Assembly: GCA_016342285.1 (NCBI GenBank)
Contig: JAEINQ010000001.1
Span: 1 to 64,000 of the forward strand
Direction of reading: 5' to 3'
Source: Desulfobacterales bacterium
GTDB taxonomy: Bacteria; Desulfobacterota; Desulfobacteria; Desulfobacterales; JAEINQ01
Length of the DNA stretch: 64,000 nucleotides
The notes below the pieces were generated by a model. That model was given only the letters and a program-made list of their open reading frames with translations. It ran no database searches and was not told the origin of the DNA. The translations under genes and the position numbers were made by a program. Every line of letters begins with the position of its first letter. Within the stretch, counting starts at the first letter, position 1. Positions 52,506 through 60,302 of the stretch are shown piece by piece.

Positions 52506-52619
52506 TTACACGGGTGCCGGCCGGCAGGAAACCCCCGAAAAGGGTGTACGCCACCATCTGCGCCAGAGGCACCCGTTGTCGACAGTAGCGGCCAAGGGGA
52601 TCTTGTCAAATCGGTTCAT
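52506..52619 (-). CDS. Tryptophan-type leader peptide of aroF (37 aa)
   Basis: ATG 52619 to TAA 52506 encodes MNRFDKIPLAATVDNGCLWR then RWWRTPFSGVSCRPAPV. Three Trp codons (TGG at 52563, 52554 and 52551) lie within five codons (WRRWW), and WWRT is the same sequence found in E. coli TrpL. An 8-bp hairpin pairs 52568-52575, just upstream of the Trp codons, with 52511-52518 near the stop. The ORF, Trp cluster, competing stems and terminator together fit classical Trp attenuation. No strong ribosome site is visible; the leader may be leaderless or weakly initiated. Confidence 0.75.
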   Translation of the reverse strand: MNRFDKIPLAATVDNGCLWRRWWRTPFSGVSCRPAPV

Positions 52620-52625
52620 GATGTC

Positions 52626-52655
52626 ACCATAGAAAAAGTCATCTAAGCTTGTCAA
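52626..52655 (-). promoter_or_regulatory. Promoter of the aroF leader with inverted repeat
   Basis: Minus-strand TTGACA (52650-52655) and TATGGT (52626-52631) are 18 bp apart; this would start transcription close to the leader ATG. GTCAA (52651-52655) and TTGAC (52662-52666) form an inverted repeat across the -35 box, a possible repressor site. The choice of -10 is uncertain. Confidence 0.5.
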
Positions 52656-52701
52656 GACATTTTGACACTTTAGCGCATTTTGGCACTGGCCGACGAATGG
52701 A

Positions 52702-52760
52702 ACGCAATAGCCAATTGACTTTGACCACGCCCACAGGGCGTGGAATCTTACTCCTAAACT
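52702..52760 (+). repeat. Hairpin-repeat unit upstream of the rubrerythrin region
   Basis: CCAATTGACTTTGACCACG leads into the hairpin CCACG-CCCACAGGG-CGTGG (52725-52743). The AT-rich stretch 52760-52980 that follows holds no gene. Confidence 0.7.
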
Positions 52761-52980
52761 GAGCGTTTTAAATTTCGAAATAAATTATAACCAAACGATA
52801 TTAAAAGATAAACGCCCTATTTTGTCTTTCGTAATTTAAAACCCTTCGGGATTGCCGATCTTACCGCATCTACCGCGTCAGATGCCTTCCCGCATAAAGG
52901 ATTATAGCGGAAAAACATCTTCCTTGTATCTGCGGCAACACGCCAAAGGCGTGCAAGCCTCGACAATCGCTCAACTTAGG

Positions 52981-53466
52981 TTACTGTGCGTTGAAATCGG
53001 GCACCCCGGAGGCCAGAAACGACTGGAGCCGCTTGATGTGCTCATTCTCTTGGGCGATGATCTCGTCCAAAAGCTGCCGGTCCTGGGCGTCGGCCACAAA
53101 CGGCCGAAGGAGGTTGTAAAAATCAACGGTGTCCTGCTCGAAGGTCACCGACAAGTCGATGAGGGTCTTCACCCGGCTGATATCAGCCGCTTCGGTATCG
53201 TCCAGGGAAAACCCCTTTTCCGATACGGCATCGCGCAGGAGCGCGCGTCCGATCCCTGCCAACTGTGAATCCTCTTTCGAGGCGTCGTCGATTCGTGTCC
53301 GCATGTCGGCGAACCGGTCGGCATGGGCCGCCTCTTCTTCCGCCAGCCACTGAAACATCCGGACCAGATCCGGATCGGACACCGATTTGAGCGCCCGGCG
53401 GTAATAGGCCTCGCCATTCTCTTCGATTTTTACGGCAATGTCGAGAATATCGGAAAAGGTAAACAT
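52981..53466 (-). CDS. Rubrerythrin/ferritin-like diiron protein
   Basis: The protein has 161 residues from ATG 53466, with AGGAG about 7 nt upstream; the frame extends to 53883 without family similarity. It is a ferritin-like four-helix diiron domain: EENGEAYYRRALK supplies one ligand helix, EEEAAHADRF (ExxH) another, TFEQDTVDFYNLL a third and ENEHIKRL (ExxH) the fourth. The rubredoxin-like C-terminal Fe(Cys)4 domain is absent. Such proteins protect anaerobes from peroxide. The neighbouring transporter gene is on the same strand. Confidence 0.88.
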   Translation of the reverse strand: MFTFSDILDIAVKIEENGEAYYRRALKSVSDPDLVRMFQWLAEEEAAHADRFADMRTRIDDASKEDSQLAGIGRALLRDAVSEKGFSLDDTEAADISRVKTLIDLSVTFEQDTVDFYNLLRPFVADAQDRQLLDEIIAQENEHIKRLQSFLASGVPDFNAQ

Positions 53467-53568
53467 GTTCGGCTCCTGCGCCGTCAGAAGGGTCTGACGG
53501 CATGGTCTGTCCCAAAACCCGGTGTGGTCCACCACTTGAAGGGGTGGTTTAATGCCAGAATTAGGGTG

Positions 53569-53605
53569 TGCCCGTCCACGAATCGGTTTTTTAAGTGGAT
53601 AGGCA
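53569..53605. repeat. GTCCATCC-type palindromic repeat, copy 5
   Basis: TGCCCGTCCAC (53569-53579) pairs with GTGGATAGGCA (53595-53605) with minor mismatch; the loop GAATCGGTTTTTTAA is nearly the same as in copy 2. Confidence 0.75.
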
Positions 53606-53641
53606 ACTATACCGGCAGACGCAAGGCGAATCAACCATCCA

Positions 53642-55015
53642 TTAACCCCTAACACCTGGGTCGGCCCCACCGGAACCTCCCCGGCCCAACCGCCACCGGG
53701 CAAACCATGCCAGGACCACAAAACCCGCCAGAAAATATCCGGGAAACCATTCCAGAGACAAGGCGAAGACCTGTTCCTCCAAGCCCGGGTCGAGGACCGG
53801 ACCGGCGCCCGATCCGGTCCGCAGTCGCGACAGGAGCAGGGCGTAAAAAACGCCGATACCGCCGTAGGCAAGATTGAAGGCAAGCCCCCGAAAACTCAGG
53901 ATCGTTGCCCGCCTGCGGGAGTCGGCAATGCGATTGAGATAATGACTCAGAAAAAATCCATTCAGGTACATGCCTGTGACCAGCCCAGCCACGGGTATCA
54001 GCCCCAGGAAAGGAATTGCCGGTACCATGGCGGCCAGGCTGGAAAAACCGAGGATCCCCAGAATGGCAAAGTTCAGACCAGGAGCCAGACGATCGGCCAT
54101 GATTCGGGCCGCCCTGGGAACCATGATGCCGAGGCCGGCCATGGCGGCGCCGATCAGGCCAAAGGAGGCCTCGGGCAGTTGGATCAGCCGATAATACTGG
54201 CTGTTCAAGGTCAGCATCATCCGTAGCACATGATCGAAAAACATACCCGAGGCGATGACCACCAGCGCAAAGGGGGTCGTCAGAATCCATCGACCCGCAT
54301 CCAGGGTCAGCCTGAAGGCCTGGGCCAACGGCACCGGGCCGGCAGGGGCATTGTCGGGGTTTTTCGGCTCCTCCATGCCCAGAGAGACCGCCAGTGCCCC
54401 GACCGCCATCCCCAGGGTCAGCCACAGGGGCAGGCGCAGGGTATCGGCCTGGGTCAGCACCACCTGGATATTCATCCACCGGGCGACCCGTTGCATCAGC
54501 GCCGGGTCGTAGACCGCCGCCCCGATGATCATGGCGCCGATATGGACGGCCGCCTGAAGCCGCATCTGTAATTCCAGCACCCGCCCCCAGTCCGCTTCCC
54601 GGCCGGCTTGCTTGAGGGAGTCATAGGCAATGGCTTCGTCGGCGCCGGAGGCGGCCGCCTCGGCGCAGCCGCTTAGAATGCGGTTGGCTACGAACACGGC
54701 AAAGAGCAGCTCGGGCCGCCCCCGGGGAACGACACACAGTATCAGGATTTCAACCACCATGATGCCGCTGGTGGCGACCAGGAGCTTGCGGCGGCCCAGG
54801 ATGTCGGCAAGGGCCCCGGATGGGACCTCCAGAATGACGATGGTGGCGGCCCAGACGGCGTTGAGCAGGGCAAACTGGGACAGGGTCAGCCCGAAATCGA
54901 CAAAGAGAATGGTAAAGACAGGATAGTAGAATCGGGCATTAAAAAAAATACGAAACGCGATAAACCGCCGGATGTTAGGAATCGACAAGGGCGATGGAGA
55001 TTGGATTGTGGACAT
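53642..55015 (-). CDS. Major facilitator superfamily transporter
   Basis: The protein has 457 residues, with GGAGGT before the ATG. Twelve predicted transmembrane segments are present, with the MFS signature GALADILGRRKLLVATSGIM in the loop between helices 2 and 3. An unusually long central loop (VALTQADTLRLP to PAGPVPLAQ region) separates the two halves. Substrate cannot be inferred; export of a small molecule is the common role. Confidence 0.88.
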   Translation of the reverse strand: MSTIQSPSPLSIPNIRRFIAFRIFFNARFYYPVFTILFVDFGLTLSQFALLNAVWAATIVILEVPSGALADILGRRKLLVATSGIMVVEILILCVVPRGRPELLFAVFVANRILSGCAEAAASGADEAIAYDSLKQAGREADWGRVLELQMRLQAAVHIGAMIIGAAVYDPALMQRVARWMNIQVVLTQADTLRLPLWLTLGMAVGALAVSLGMEEPKNPDNAPAGPVPLAQAFRLTLDAGRWILTTPFALVVIASGMFFDHVLRMMLTLNSQYYRLIQLPEASFGLIGAAMAGLGIMVPRAARIMADRLAPGLNFAILGILGFSSLAAMVPAIPFLGLIPVAGLVTGMYLNGFFLSHYLNRIADSRRRATILSFRGLAFNLAYGGIGVFYALLLSRLRTGSGAGPVLDPGLEEQVFALSLEWFPGYFLAGFVVLAWFARWRLGRGGSGGADPGVRG

Positions 55016-55079
55016 GGGCGCCTACCTCCGGTTGAACCTCAATCCTGACCGCGGCCGGGGATGACCGCAACCGACCGAC

Positions 55080-55202
55080 GTTTATACCAATTGTCAGAAT
55101 TATGTTCCGAATGGTCCGCAGACAGAATCGTTTTGTTGCCAGCCAACAAAACGATCCTGTCGGATCCGTGAAACGGAACGGAATTTTGACAACGCCTATA
55201 AC
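55080..55202. mobile_element. MITE-like element, 123 bp
   Basis: Left end GTTTATACCAATTGTCAGAA (55080) and right end TTTTGACAACGCCTATAAC (to 55202) are an imperfect inverted repeat. The centre is a strong hairpin (55121-55138 with 55144-55161, loop CCAGC) with GTTTTGTTG/CAACAAAAC. No ORF. The other full copy is at 57941-58072, in the opposite orientation. Ends have TATA-rich boundaries, as in Tc1/IS630-type MITEs. Confidence 0.7.
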
Positions 55203-55274
55203 CATAGGGCAGGATCAGCGGCTTGACAACCGGCGCCCGGGTCACCATGGTAAGCCCGTCTAATGATGACGGCT

Positions 55275-55304
55275 GGTTATAGCCTTTGTCAGAAATATGT
55301 TCCG
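55275..55304 (+). repeat. Solo end of MITE-like element upstream of the LOG-family gene
   Basis: GGTTATAGCCTTTGTCAGAA then ATATGTTCCG matches end A of the MITE-like element, 21 bp before the LOG-family ATG. It may also contribute regulatory sequence. Confidence 0.65.
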
Positions 55305-55324
55305 GCAACCTTTGAGAGGAATCG

Positions 55325-56392
55325 ATGACGGACAGGCAGGAAAACACAGCAATTAAGGGACCGGCCAGGGATCTCGGCTTTCACCGTTCCAACGGGCCCA
55401 TCGACCGGTCAATCGACGAACTTATGGACGCTACGGGCGGGATTCGGCGGCCGGCCATCGTTCGGGAACTGCTCCTGGCGGCCCTCAAGGCCGGCCAGGA
55501 AGACGACGGCCAGGCCGATCTGAAGCTGATGAACACGGCCCTGAAGGAGATGCGTTACACAGCGAAAATATTCGGCCCTTACCGGGACCGACGCAAGGTG
55601 ACGGTATTTGGCTCGGCACGGACACCGGAAACCGCCCCACTGTACCAAATGGCCCGGCAGTTAGGCCGGGAACTGGTTGCCGCCGGCCACATGGTCATCA
55701 CCGGGGGCGGAGCGGGCATCATGCAGGCGATCAATGAAGGGGCCGGGCCGGAGAACAGCTTCGGCGTGAACATTCGCCTCCCCTTTGAGCAAAAACCCAA
55801 CCCGGTCATTGCCGGCAATCCGAGAAACATCCTCTACAAGTATTTTTTCAACCGGAAGGTCGCCTTTTTAAAGGAAGCCCAGGCCGTGGTCCTGTTCCCA
55901 GGCGGCTTCGGCACCCTGGACGAGGCCATGGAGACCCTGACCCTGCTTCAGACCGGCAAGCAAGATCCCCTTCCTCTGGTGCTCATCGATGTTCCCGGTG
56001 GGACCTACTGGACCCGGTGGGTCGAATTCATCAAGGAGAGTCTGGCCGGCGCCATCGACAAAGAGGATCTGGCCCTGTTCCGGCAGGTAGACACCACCTC
56101 GGCGGCCGTGGCCCAGATCGAACGGTTCTACCGCCGTTATCACAGCCTCCGGTATGTGGGGGAAAAATTGGTCCTTCGGCTCTCCCGGGGCCTCGAAACC
56201 AAAGCCGTGGCGGATCTGAGCCGACGGTTTGGTGACATTCTGGTCCCCGGCGGGGCTATGGTCCTTTCGGATCCCCTGACCGCCGAGTCCAATGAAGAGG
56301 GACTCGCCCACCTGCAGCGCCTGGTGGTTGATTTTAACCGAGCCCGCTTCTGCCGGCTGCGCCTTCTCATCGACGCCATCAACGATATCTAA
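55325..56392 (+). CDS. LOG-family Rossmann-fold protein
   Basis: The protein has 355 residues, with GAGAGGA before the ATG. It has a Rossmann-like nucleotide-5'-monophosphate nucleosidase fold: VTVFGSARTPETAPLYQMAR, VITGGGAGIMQAINEGA and the signature FPGGFGTLDEAMETLTLLQ (PGGxGTxxE). It is longer than typical LOG proteins (about 190-220) because of extra N- and C-terminal parts (TIGR00730-like long forms). The substrate is likely a purine or modified nucleotide monophosphate. Confidence 0.88.
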   Translation: MTDRQENTAIKGPARDLGFHRSNGPIDRSIDELMDATGGIRRPAIVRELLLAALKAGQEDDGQADLKLMNTALKEMRYTAKIFGPYRDRRKVTVFGSARTPETAPLYQMARQLGRELVAAGHMVITGGGAGIMQAINEGAGPENSFGVNIRLPFEQKPNPVIAGNPRNILYKYFFNRKVAFLKEAQAVVLFPGGFGTLDEAMETLTLLQTGKQDPLPLVLIDVPGGTYWTRWVEFIKESLAGAIDKEDLALFRQVDTTSAAVAQIERFYRRYHSLRYVGEKLVLRLSRGLETKAVADLSRRFGDILVPGGAMVLSDPLTAESNEEGLAHLQRLVVDFNRARFCRLRLLIDAINDI

Positions 56393-56415
56393 TCGGTTTG
56401 CCAGAGAGCCGCCGG

Positions 56416-56748
56416 TTATTCGAACAGAGGATCCTTCGGCGGCGGGGCAGGCAAGGGATCGGTTTCATAGTCCACGGCCCGGATATCGGCGCAGGCCGCC
56501 CGGATTTTTGTCACCACCTTCAGGTGCTCCGGATGCTCCTGGTAATGCTTGAGGGTGTCGAGGTTGGCAAAAACAGAGACCAGGGCAAAGTCGTAGGAGC
56601 GCTCGGAGCGCGCCATATCCCGGCCGAACTCATAGCTCTGAATCTCGTGAATTCGGTCGGGCAGTGCATCCAGTCCCTGTTCGATCTCCGCGATCTGATT
56701 GTCGGTGGTGCCGTCCTTGAACTTCATCATCACAACGTGCACGATCAT
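56416..56748 (-). CDS. Dabb-family stress-responsive A/B-barrel protein
   Basis: The protein has 110 residues, with AAGGAGAT 6 nt before the ATG. The Dabb (stress responsive A/B barrel) domain spans nearly the whole protein: MIVHVVMMKFKDGTTDNQIA, DALPDRIHEIQSYEFGRDMA, YDFALVSVFANLDTLKHYQE, HPEHLKVVTKI. These are small dimeric barrels, several of unknown ligand. Confidence 0.93.
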   Translation of the reverse strand: MIVHVVMMKFKDGTTDNQIAEIEQGLDALPDRIHEIQSYEFGRDMARSERSYDFALVSVFANLDTLKHYQEHPEHLKVVTKIRAACADIRAVDYETDPLPAPPPKDPLFE

Positions 56749-56886
56749 GGCTCATCTCCTTGTCGGTTTGGGGCCGGCGCACCCCGCACGGCCTGGACAT
56801 GCCAGTGTGTTGGGCGATAATACAATGAACCGGCCCGGACGGCATACCACATTTGGCGGGTGGAGTTGAAGACCCAAACACCACTT

Positions 56887-57402
56887 CTATCCCTTCACCT
56901 GCCAGAGAGACTGACGGGCCTGCTTCAGGTCGGCGCAGACCTTTCGGTCCGTGGGAAAGGCCATTTGTTCCGGCAGGCGGTCCAGAGCGAACCACCCAAC
57001 GGCGCCGGCGTCCGAACCGGGCCGCAGTCGCCCGCCCGTGGGCTCGCCCCAGAACCAGATCCCCACGGTCTGGTGATTTGGATCGTGGAAATTGGAATGG
57101 ACGGCAAAAACCGGGCCGATGACCGCCTCAATCCCGGTCTCTTCGAAAAACTCCCGCCTCGCCGCAGTCCGCACATCTTCATTATACTCCACATGGCCGC
57201 AGGGAATGCACCACTGCCCACCATAGGATCCGTTGCGCAGAACCAGGATCAGTCGGTCGCGGCGCATCACGATCACCGCCACCCCCACCGTGGGATTGCG
57301 ATAGACCACACGGCCGCAGGACTGGCAGAAAGGCCTGATCCGCCCTTTCCATGACCGCTTTGTCAGGGCGCCGCCGCATCGGCTGCAGTAGTTCGCCTCC
57401 AT
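56887..57402 (-). CDS. Nudix hydrolase with N-terminal zinc ribbon
   Basis: The protein has 171 residues from ATG 57402. An N-terminal zinc ribbon ([11 protein letters not shown] and CQSCG) is followed by the Nudix box [22 protein letters not shown] in the segment near residues 66-88 (Gly, then REFFEE TG). The combination resembles NUDIX proteins such as NudC-like/ADP-ribose pyrophosphatases but without the second NudC motif. It hydrolyses a nucleoside diphosphate-linked compound, identity unknown. It is adjacent to the CULT gene on the same strand. Confidence 0.92.
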   Translation of the reverse strand: MEANYCSRCGGALTKRSWKGRIRPFCQSCGRVVYRNPTVGVAVIVMRRDRLILVLRNGSYGGQWCIPCGHVEYNEDVRTAARREFFEETGIEAVIGPVFAVHSNFHDPNHQTVGIWFWGEPTGGRLRPGSDAGAVGWFALDRLPEQMAFPTDRKVCADLKQARQSLWQVKG

Positions 57403-57438
57403 GGCCACCCTTTCCTGCAGAACCCCGTGGTTCAACGT

Positions 57439-57876
57439 TTATTGGGTTTTGGCGGAGCCTGACCCGCCACCGTCAGCCGAAATGGCCAGTCGGTCGAGGA
57501 TAAGACCGTGGAACCGACGCATTCCCCGAGACTCGAACAGCCACCCCAAGTGGACCTGGCAACGCCGGCACACAGCGATGCGCCAGAAAAACCCCGCAAA
57601 CCAAGTGAATTCGTCCGTGGTCGGCCCCACGTTGGCACATCCGTCCGCCGACCGGAAACACCCGATCTCGTAAACCATGCCGTGGGGATTGGCAAAGGTG
57701 TGCCGGTGAGCGCCGTCGACGATGATCCCCTGGTCCGGATGGGTGATGGCATGGCCGCACTGGCGGCAGACCCATATCCGTTCCGGATCCATATCAGCCT
57801 CGGCCGGGACTTCAGCGGACCGCGCCGCCGGCCCCTGACCGTCCGGCGGCCTGGACTCCTCCCTGAACAGCAGCAT
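57439..57876 (-). CDS. Cereblon-like CULT-domain protein
   Basis: The protein has 145 residues, with AAGGAAAA before the ATG. It matches the CULT domain of cereblon, single-domain in bacteria. Zinc ligands are Cys37, Cys40, Cys103 and Cys106. The aromatic cage is Trp92, Trp98 and Trp112. The spacings (Cys 3, Trp-Trp 6, Trp-Cys 5, Cys-Cys 3, Cys-Trp 6) are the same as in human cereblon (C323, C326, W380, W386, C391, C394, W400). This is the thalidomide- and cyclic-imide-binding pocket in cereblon. The native bacterial ligand is not known. Nudix lies 36 bp downstream in the same direction. Confidence 0.9.
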   Translation of the reverse strand: MLLFREESRPPDGQGPAARSAEVPAEADMDPERIWVCRQCGHAITHPDQGIIVDGAHRHTFANPHGMVYEIGCFRSADGCANVGPTTDEFTWFAGFFWRIAVCRRCQVHLGWLFESRGMRRFHGLILDRLAISADGGGSGSAKTQ

Positions 57877-57940
57877 GCCATTTTCCTTGCTTGATGCAAA
57901 ATCAGGCGGCAGCCAGTTCCCACTGCCACCAGCAGAAGTC

Positions 57941-58072
57941 TATAGGGATTGTCATATTTCCGTTCCGTTTCAGGTGATTTTCAATCTGTCCGATAAGATC
58001 GGAAGTGTCGAGTTGCCAGAAAAGCGTACTGAATGACTGGTATCGGAACGTATTTCTGACAAACGCTATAAC
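57941..58072. mobile_element. MITE-like element, 132 bp
   Basis: Left end TATAGGGATTGTCATATTTC and right end GTATTTCTGACAAACGCTATA are imperfect inverted repeats. The left end corresponds to the right end of the 55080 copy, so the two elements lie in opposite orientation. No ORF. It lies in the 57877-58285 gap, otherwise empty. Confidence 0.7.
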
Positions 58073-58285
58073 GCGCATGCCGCCGTGGCGTCAACGGTGC
58101 TCCTTCCATTGAAAACGTTTCGCTCCTGAGCCGCTGCCGCCAGCACCCTCGCAGGCCAAATCACCCCTTCTTAATTTTTAGAGCCCGTAAAAGTCCAAAG
58201 CCCCACCATTGATCATAGGTCAAATTTGTGCCATAGGGTGACAGTTGCTCCGCCATCTTATTTCGAGTACCCACGGAGGCCCATT

Positions 58286-59236
58286 TTGACCGATCATCCA
58301 ATGAACGATTCAAGCCTTTTGCTGGACCATATGGAGGCCGTCCAGGAACTGGTTCAGCTCTGCCCCGACGGTATCATTGGCGTTGACCGTTCAGGTAAGG
58401 TCACCATCTTCAATTTTGCAGCGGAAAAAATGACCGGGCGCCAGGCAGCGGAAGTCATCGGCAAGATGCACATCGCCGACGTCTACGGCTCGCCCGAGCT
58501 GCCGAGAAACATCAAAAAGGCATTGCACGCCCAGAGCCACGGCGGGCCGGGCCAGTTGATCAATTTTGAGGCCGAAATTCTTAACATCGGCGGCGACACC
58601 GTTCCCATCCGACTGTCGGCCAAACTGATCGTTCGCAAGGAAAAGGAGGTCGGCAGCGTCGGTTTTTTCAGCGACCTGTCCAAGCAAAAGCAGATGGAGA
58701 ACCGGTTGCGGGAGCTCTCCATCACCGACGGTCTCACCGGCCTGTTCAACCATCGCTATTTTCACGTCTACCTGTCCAGGGAAATGGCGCGAGCCGAACG
58801 TTACCAGCGCCCTCTGAGCCTGATTTGCCTGGACCTGGACCATTTCAAGCAATGCAACGATGAGATGGGACACCTGGAGGGCGACAATGTGCTGAGGCTG
58901 GTCGGGGAGATTCTTCGGGGGGTTACCCGCCGGACAGACCCGGCGTTTCGCTACGGTGGTGACGAGTTTTTTGTGTTGCTTCCCGAAACGGGTCTTTCCG
59001 AGGCCGTCATCACGGCCGAAAAGATTCGCCGGACGCTCAAGGCCCGTTGGCCTTACGATGTGCAGCATGAAGGCGTTCAAATGCAGCGGGTCACCCTGAG
59101 CATCGGCGTCGCTCAGGCCGACCCCGGAGAGGCCTCCGCGTCACTGCTCAAGCGCGCGGACATGGCCATGTACGATGCCAAGCGCGGCGGCGGCGACCGG
59201 GTGGCAACCGCCTCCCGGGCGGGCACCGATCCGTGA
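58286..59236 (+). CDS. PAS-GGDEF diguanylate cyclase
   Basis: The protein has 316 residues from TTG 58286; GGAGG lies 6 nt before this codon, whereas the ATG at 58301 is too far away. It makes cyclic di-GMP from two GTP. A PAS domain (about 20-140) includes PDGIIGVDRSGKVTIFNFAA. The GGDEF domain has FRYGGDEFFVLLPETGLSEA and an inhibitory RxxD site (RRTD, five residues before GGDEF). No transmembrane segment is visible. It may sense a cytoplasmic ligand through the PAS domain. Confidence 0.93.
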   Translation: MTDHPMNDSSLLLDHMEAVQELVQLCPDGIIGVDRSGKVTIFNFAAEKMTGRQAAEVIGKMHIADVYGSPELPRNIKKALHAQSHGGPGQLINFEAEILNIGGDTVPIRLSAKLIVRKEKEVGSVGFFSDLSKQKQMENRLRELSITDGLTGLFNHRYFHVYLSREMARAERYQRPLSLICLDLDHFKQCNDEMGHLEGDNVLRLVGEILRGVTRRTDPAFRYGGDEFFVLLPETGLSEAVITAEKIRRTLKARWPYDVQHEGVQMQRVTLSIGVAQADPGEASASLLKRADMAMYDAKRGGGDRVATASRAGTDP

Positions 59237-59400
59237 AATAACCGTTGTGTCAGCAGCCGCTCGGGCGCAAATCCTCCCCCGGGATCGGGTAGGCGCTCCC
59301 TTGGCTTAACATCGATATGGGAATCAAAGTCCTTTGGATGTGAATTCCAGCGGCGAACTGGCGTGCGCCACGTCGAGGAGTACCGGGGGGGGCAAAAATA

Positions 59401-59475
59401 TGGAGCGGGAAACGGGATTTGAACCCGCGACTTCGACCTTGGCAAGGTCGCACTCTACCACTGAGTTATTCCCGC
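59401..59475 (-). tRNA. tRNA-Gly (anticodon GCC)
   Basis: A 75-nt cloverleaf on the minus strand. Acceptor GCGGGAA pairs with TTCCCGC. The anticodon stem CGACC/GGTCG has loop TTGCCAA (GCC), the T-arm is GCGGG-TTCAAAT-CCCGT, and CCA is encoded. Together with tRNA-Gly(CCC) at 24.9 kb it covers several glycine codons. Confidence 0.96.
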
Positions 59476-59585
59476 TCACTGGCGTCAGCGGCGGCATACC
59501 TACCCCGACACGGCCGCTTTGTCAAGGGAGAAAACAGCGCCCACGGCCGGCGGCCGGGCCGGATCGACCCGTGACCCTTTTTGCC

Positions 59586-60302
59586 TTATTCCAGCACCTC
59601 GGCAAAGATGTCTTCCCAGTCATTGTCACTGACCTCTTCTTCCCGGGCCAGGGCGCGGGTGATCAAATCGTCCAGCGGGGTCATGACATGCCGGGCCACC
59701 TGCCGCTCGGGAAACCGCCGGAATCGAAACGTGGCCTGTTTGCCGGCCATGGCGGCCACGGCCGCATCTTCGGCTTTGAGATCCCCATAGACGGCATCGA
59801 ACAGAACGCCTTTTTCAAAATAAAACAGCCCATTGGGCATTTCCGTAGCCGTCACCTCAAGCAGGCAGGTTTTTTGTTCCAGGGCGATCATACGGAGAAA
59901 ACTCACCACGGAAATGCCCCGTACCACCCCCTGGGGAACATCCCGGCCGAGCACATGAAGGATCTGCTTGGCGAGCGCTTCCACCTCAAAGGGCTTGGAG
60001 AAAAACCGCACCAGGTCCCGGGGCATCCGTTTTTTGACCTCGGGCTGGCTGTGGGCGGTCATGACAAAGCAGGGAATCACCGGGTGGTGCTCATTGACAT
60101 GGGACAGCAGTTCGAACCCGTCCATTCTCGGCATCTGAATGTCCGTCACCAAGACCGAAACCCGCGTCTTTTCGAGAATCTCTACCGCCTCTTGTCCGTC
60201 CCGCGCAACGAGCACCTCGAATTGGTCGACGTACTTTTCCAGCTTGGTCGCCAGAAGTTTGCTGAAAATCCGGTCGTCCTCGGCAATAAGTACCTTCTTC
60301 AT
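59586..60302 (-). CDS. Response regulator with DUF4388 domain
   Basis: The protein has 238 residues from ATG 60302 (MKKVLIAEDDRIFSKLLATK). The receiver domain has the acidic pair EDD, phospho-acceptor Asp in VLVTDIQMPRMDG and the conserved Lys in FFSKPF. The C-terminal DUF4388 domain contains GISVVSFLRMIALEQKTCLL, FYFEKGVLFDAVYGDLKAED. Such proteins are common in Deltaproteobacteria; the output is unknown but not DNA-binding. Confidence 0.93.
   Translation of the reverse strand: MKKVLIAEDDRIFSKLLATKLEKYVDQFEVLVARDGQEAVEILEKTRVSVLVTDIQMPRMDGFELLSHVNEHHPVIPCFVMTAHSQPEVKKRMPRDLVRFFSKPFEVEALAKQILHVLGRDVPQGVVRGISVVSFLRMIALEQKTCLLEVTATEMPNGLFYFEKGVLFDAVYGDLKAEDAAVAAMAGKQATFRFRRFPERQVARHVMTPLDDLITRALAREEEVSDNDWEDIFAEVLE

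Noticed and set aside
52358..52609. Longer minus-strand ORF in the aroF leader region
   Set aside because: It is in a different frame from the Trp-codon ORF and runs through the terminator; the 37-codon leader has the meaningful codons and structure.
36661..53605. CRISPR array from repeated hairpin units
   Set aside because: Units are dispersed at irregular kilobase spacing in both orientations, have no spacers and no cas genes.
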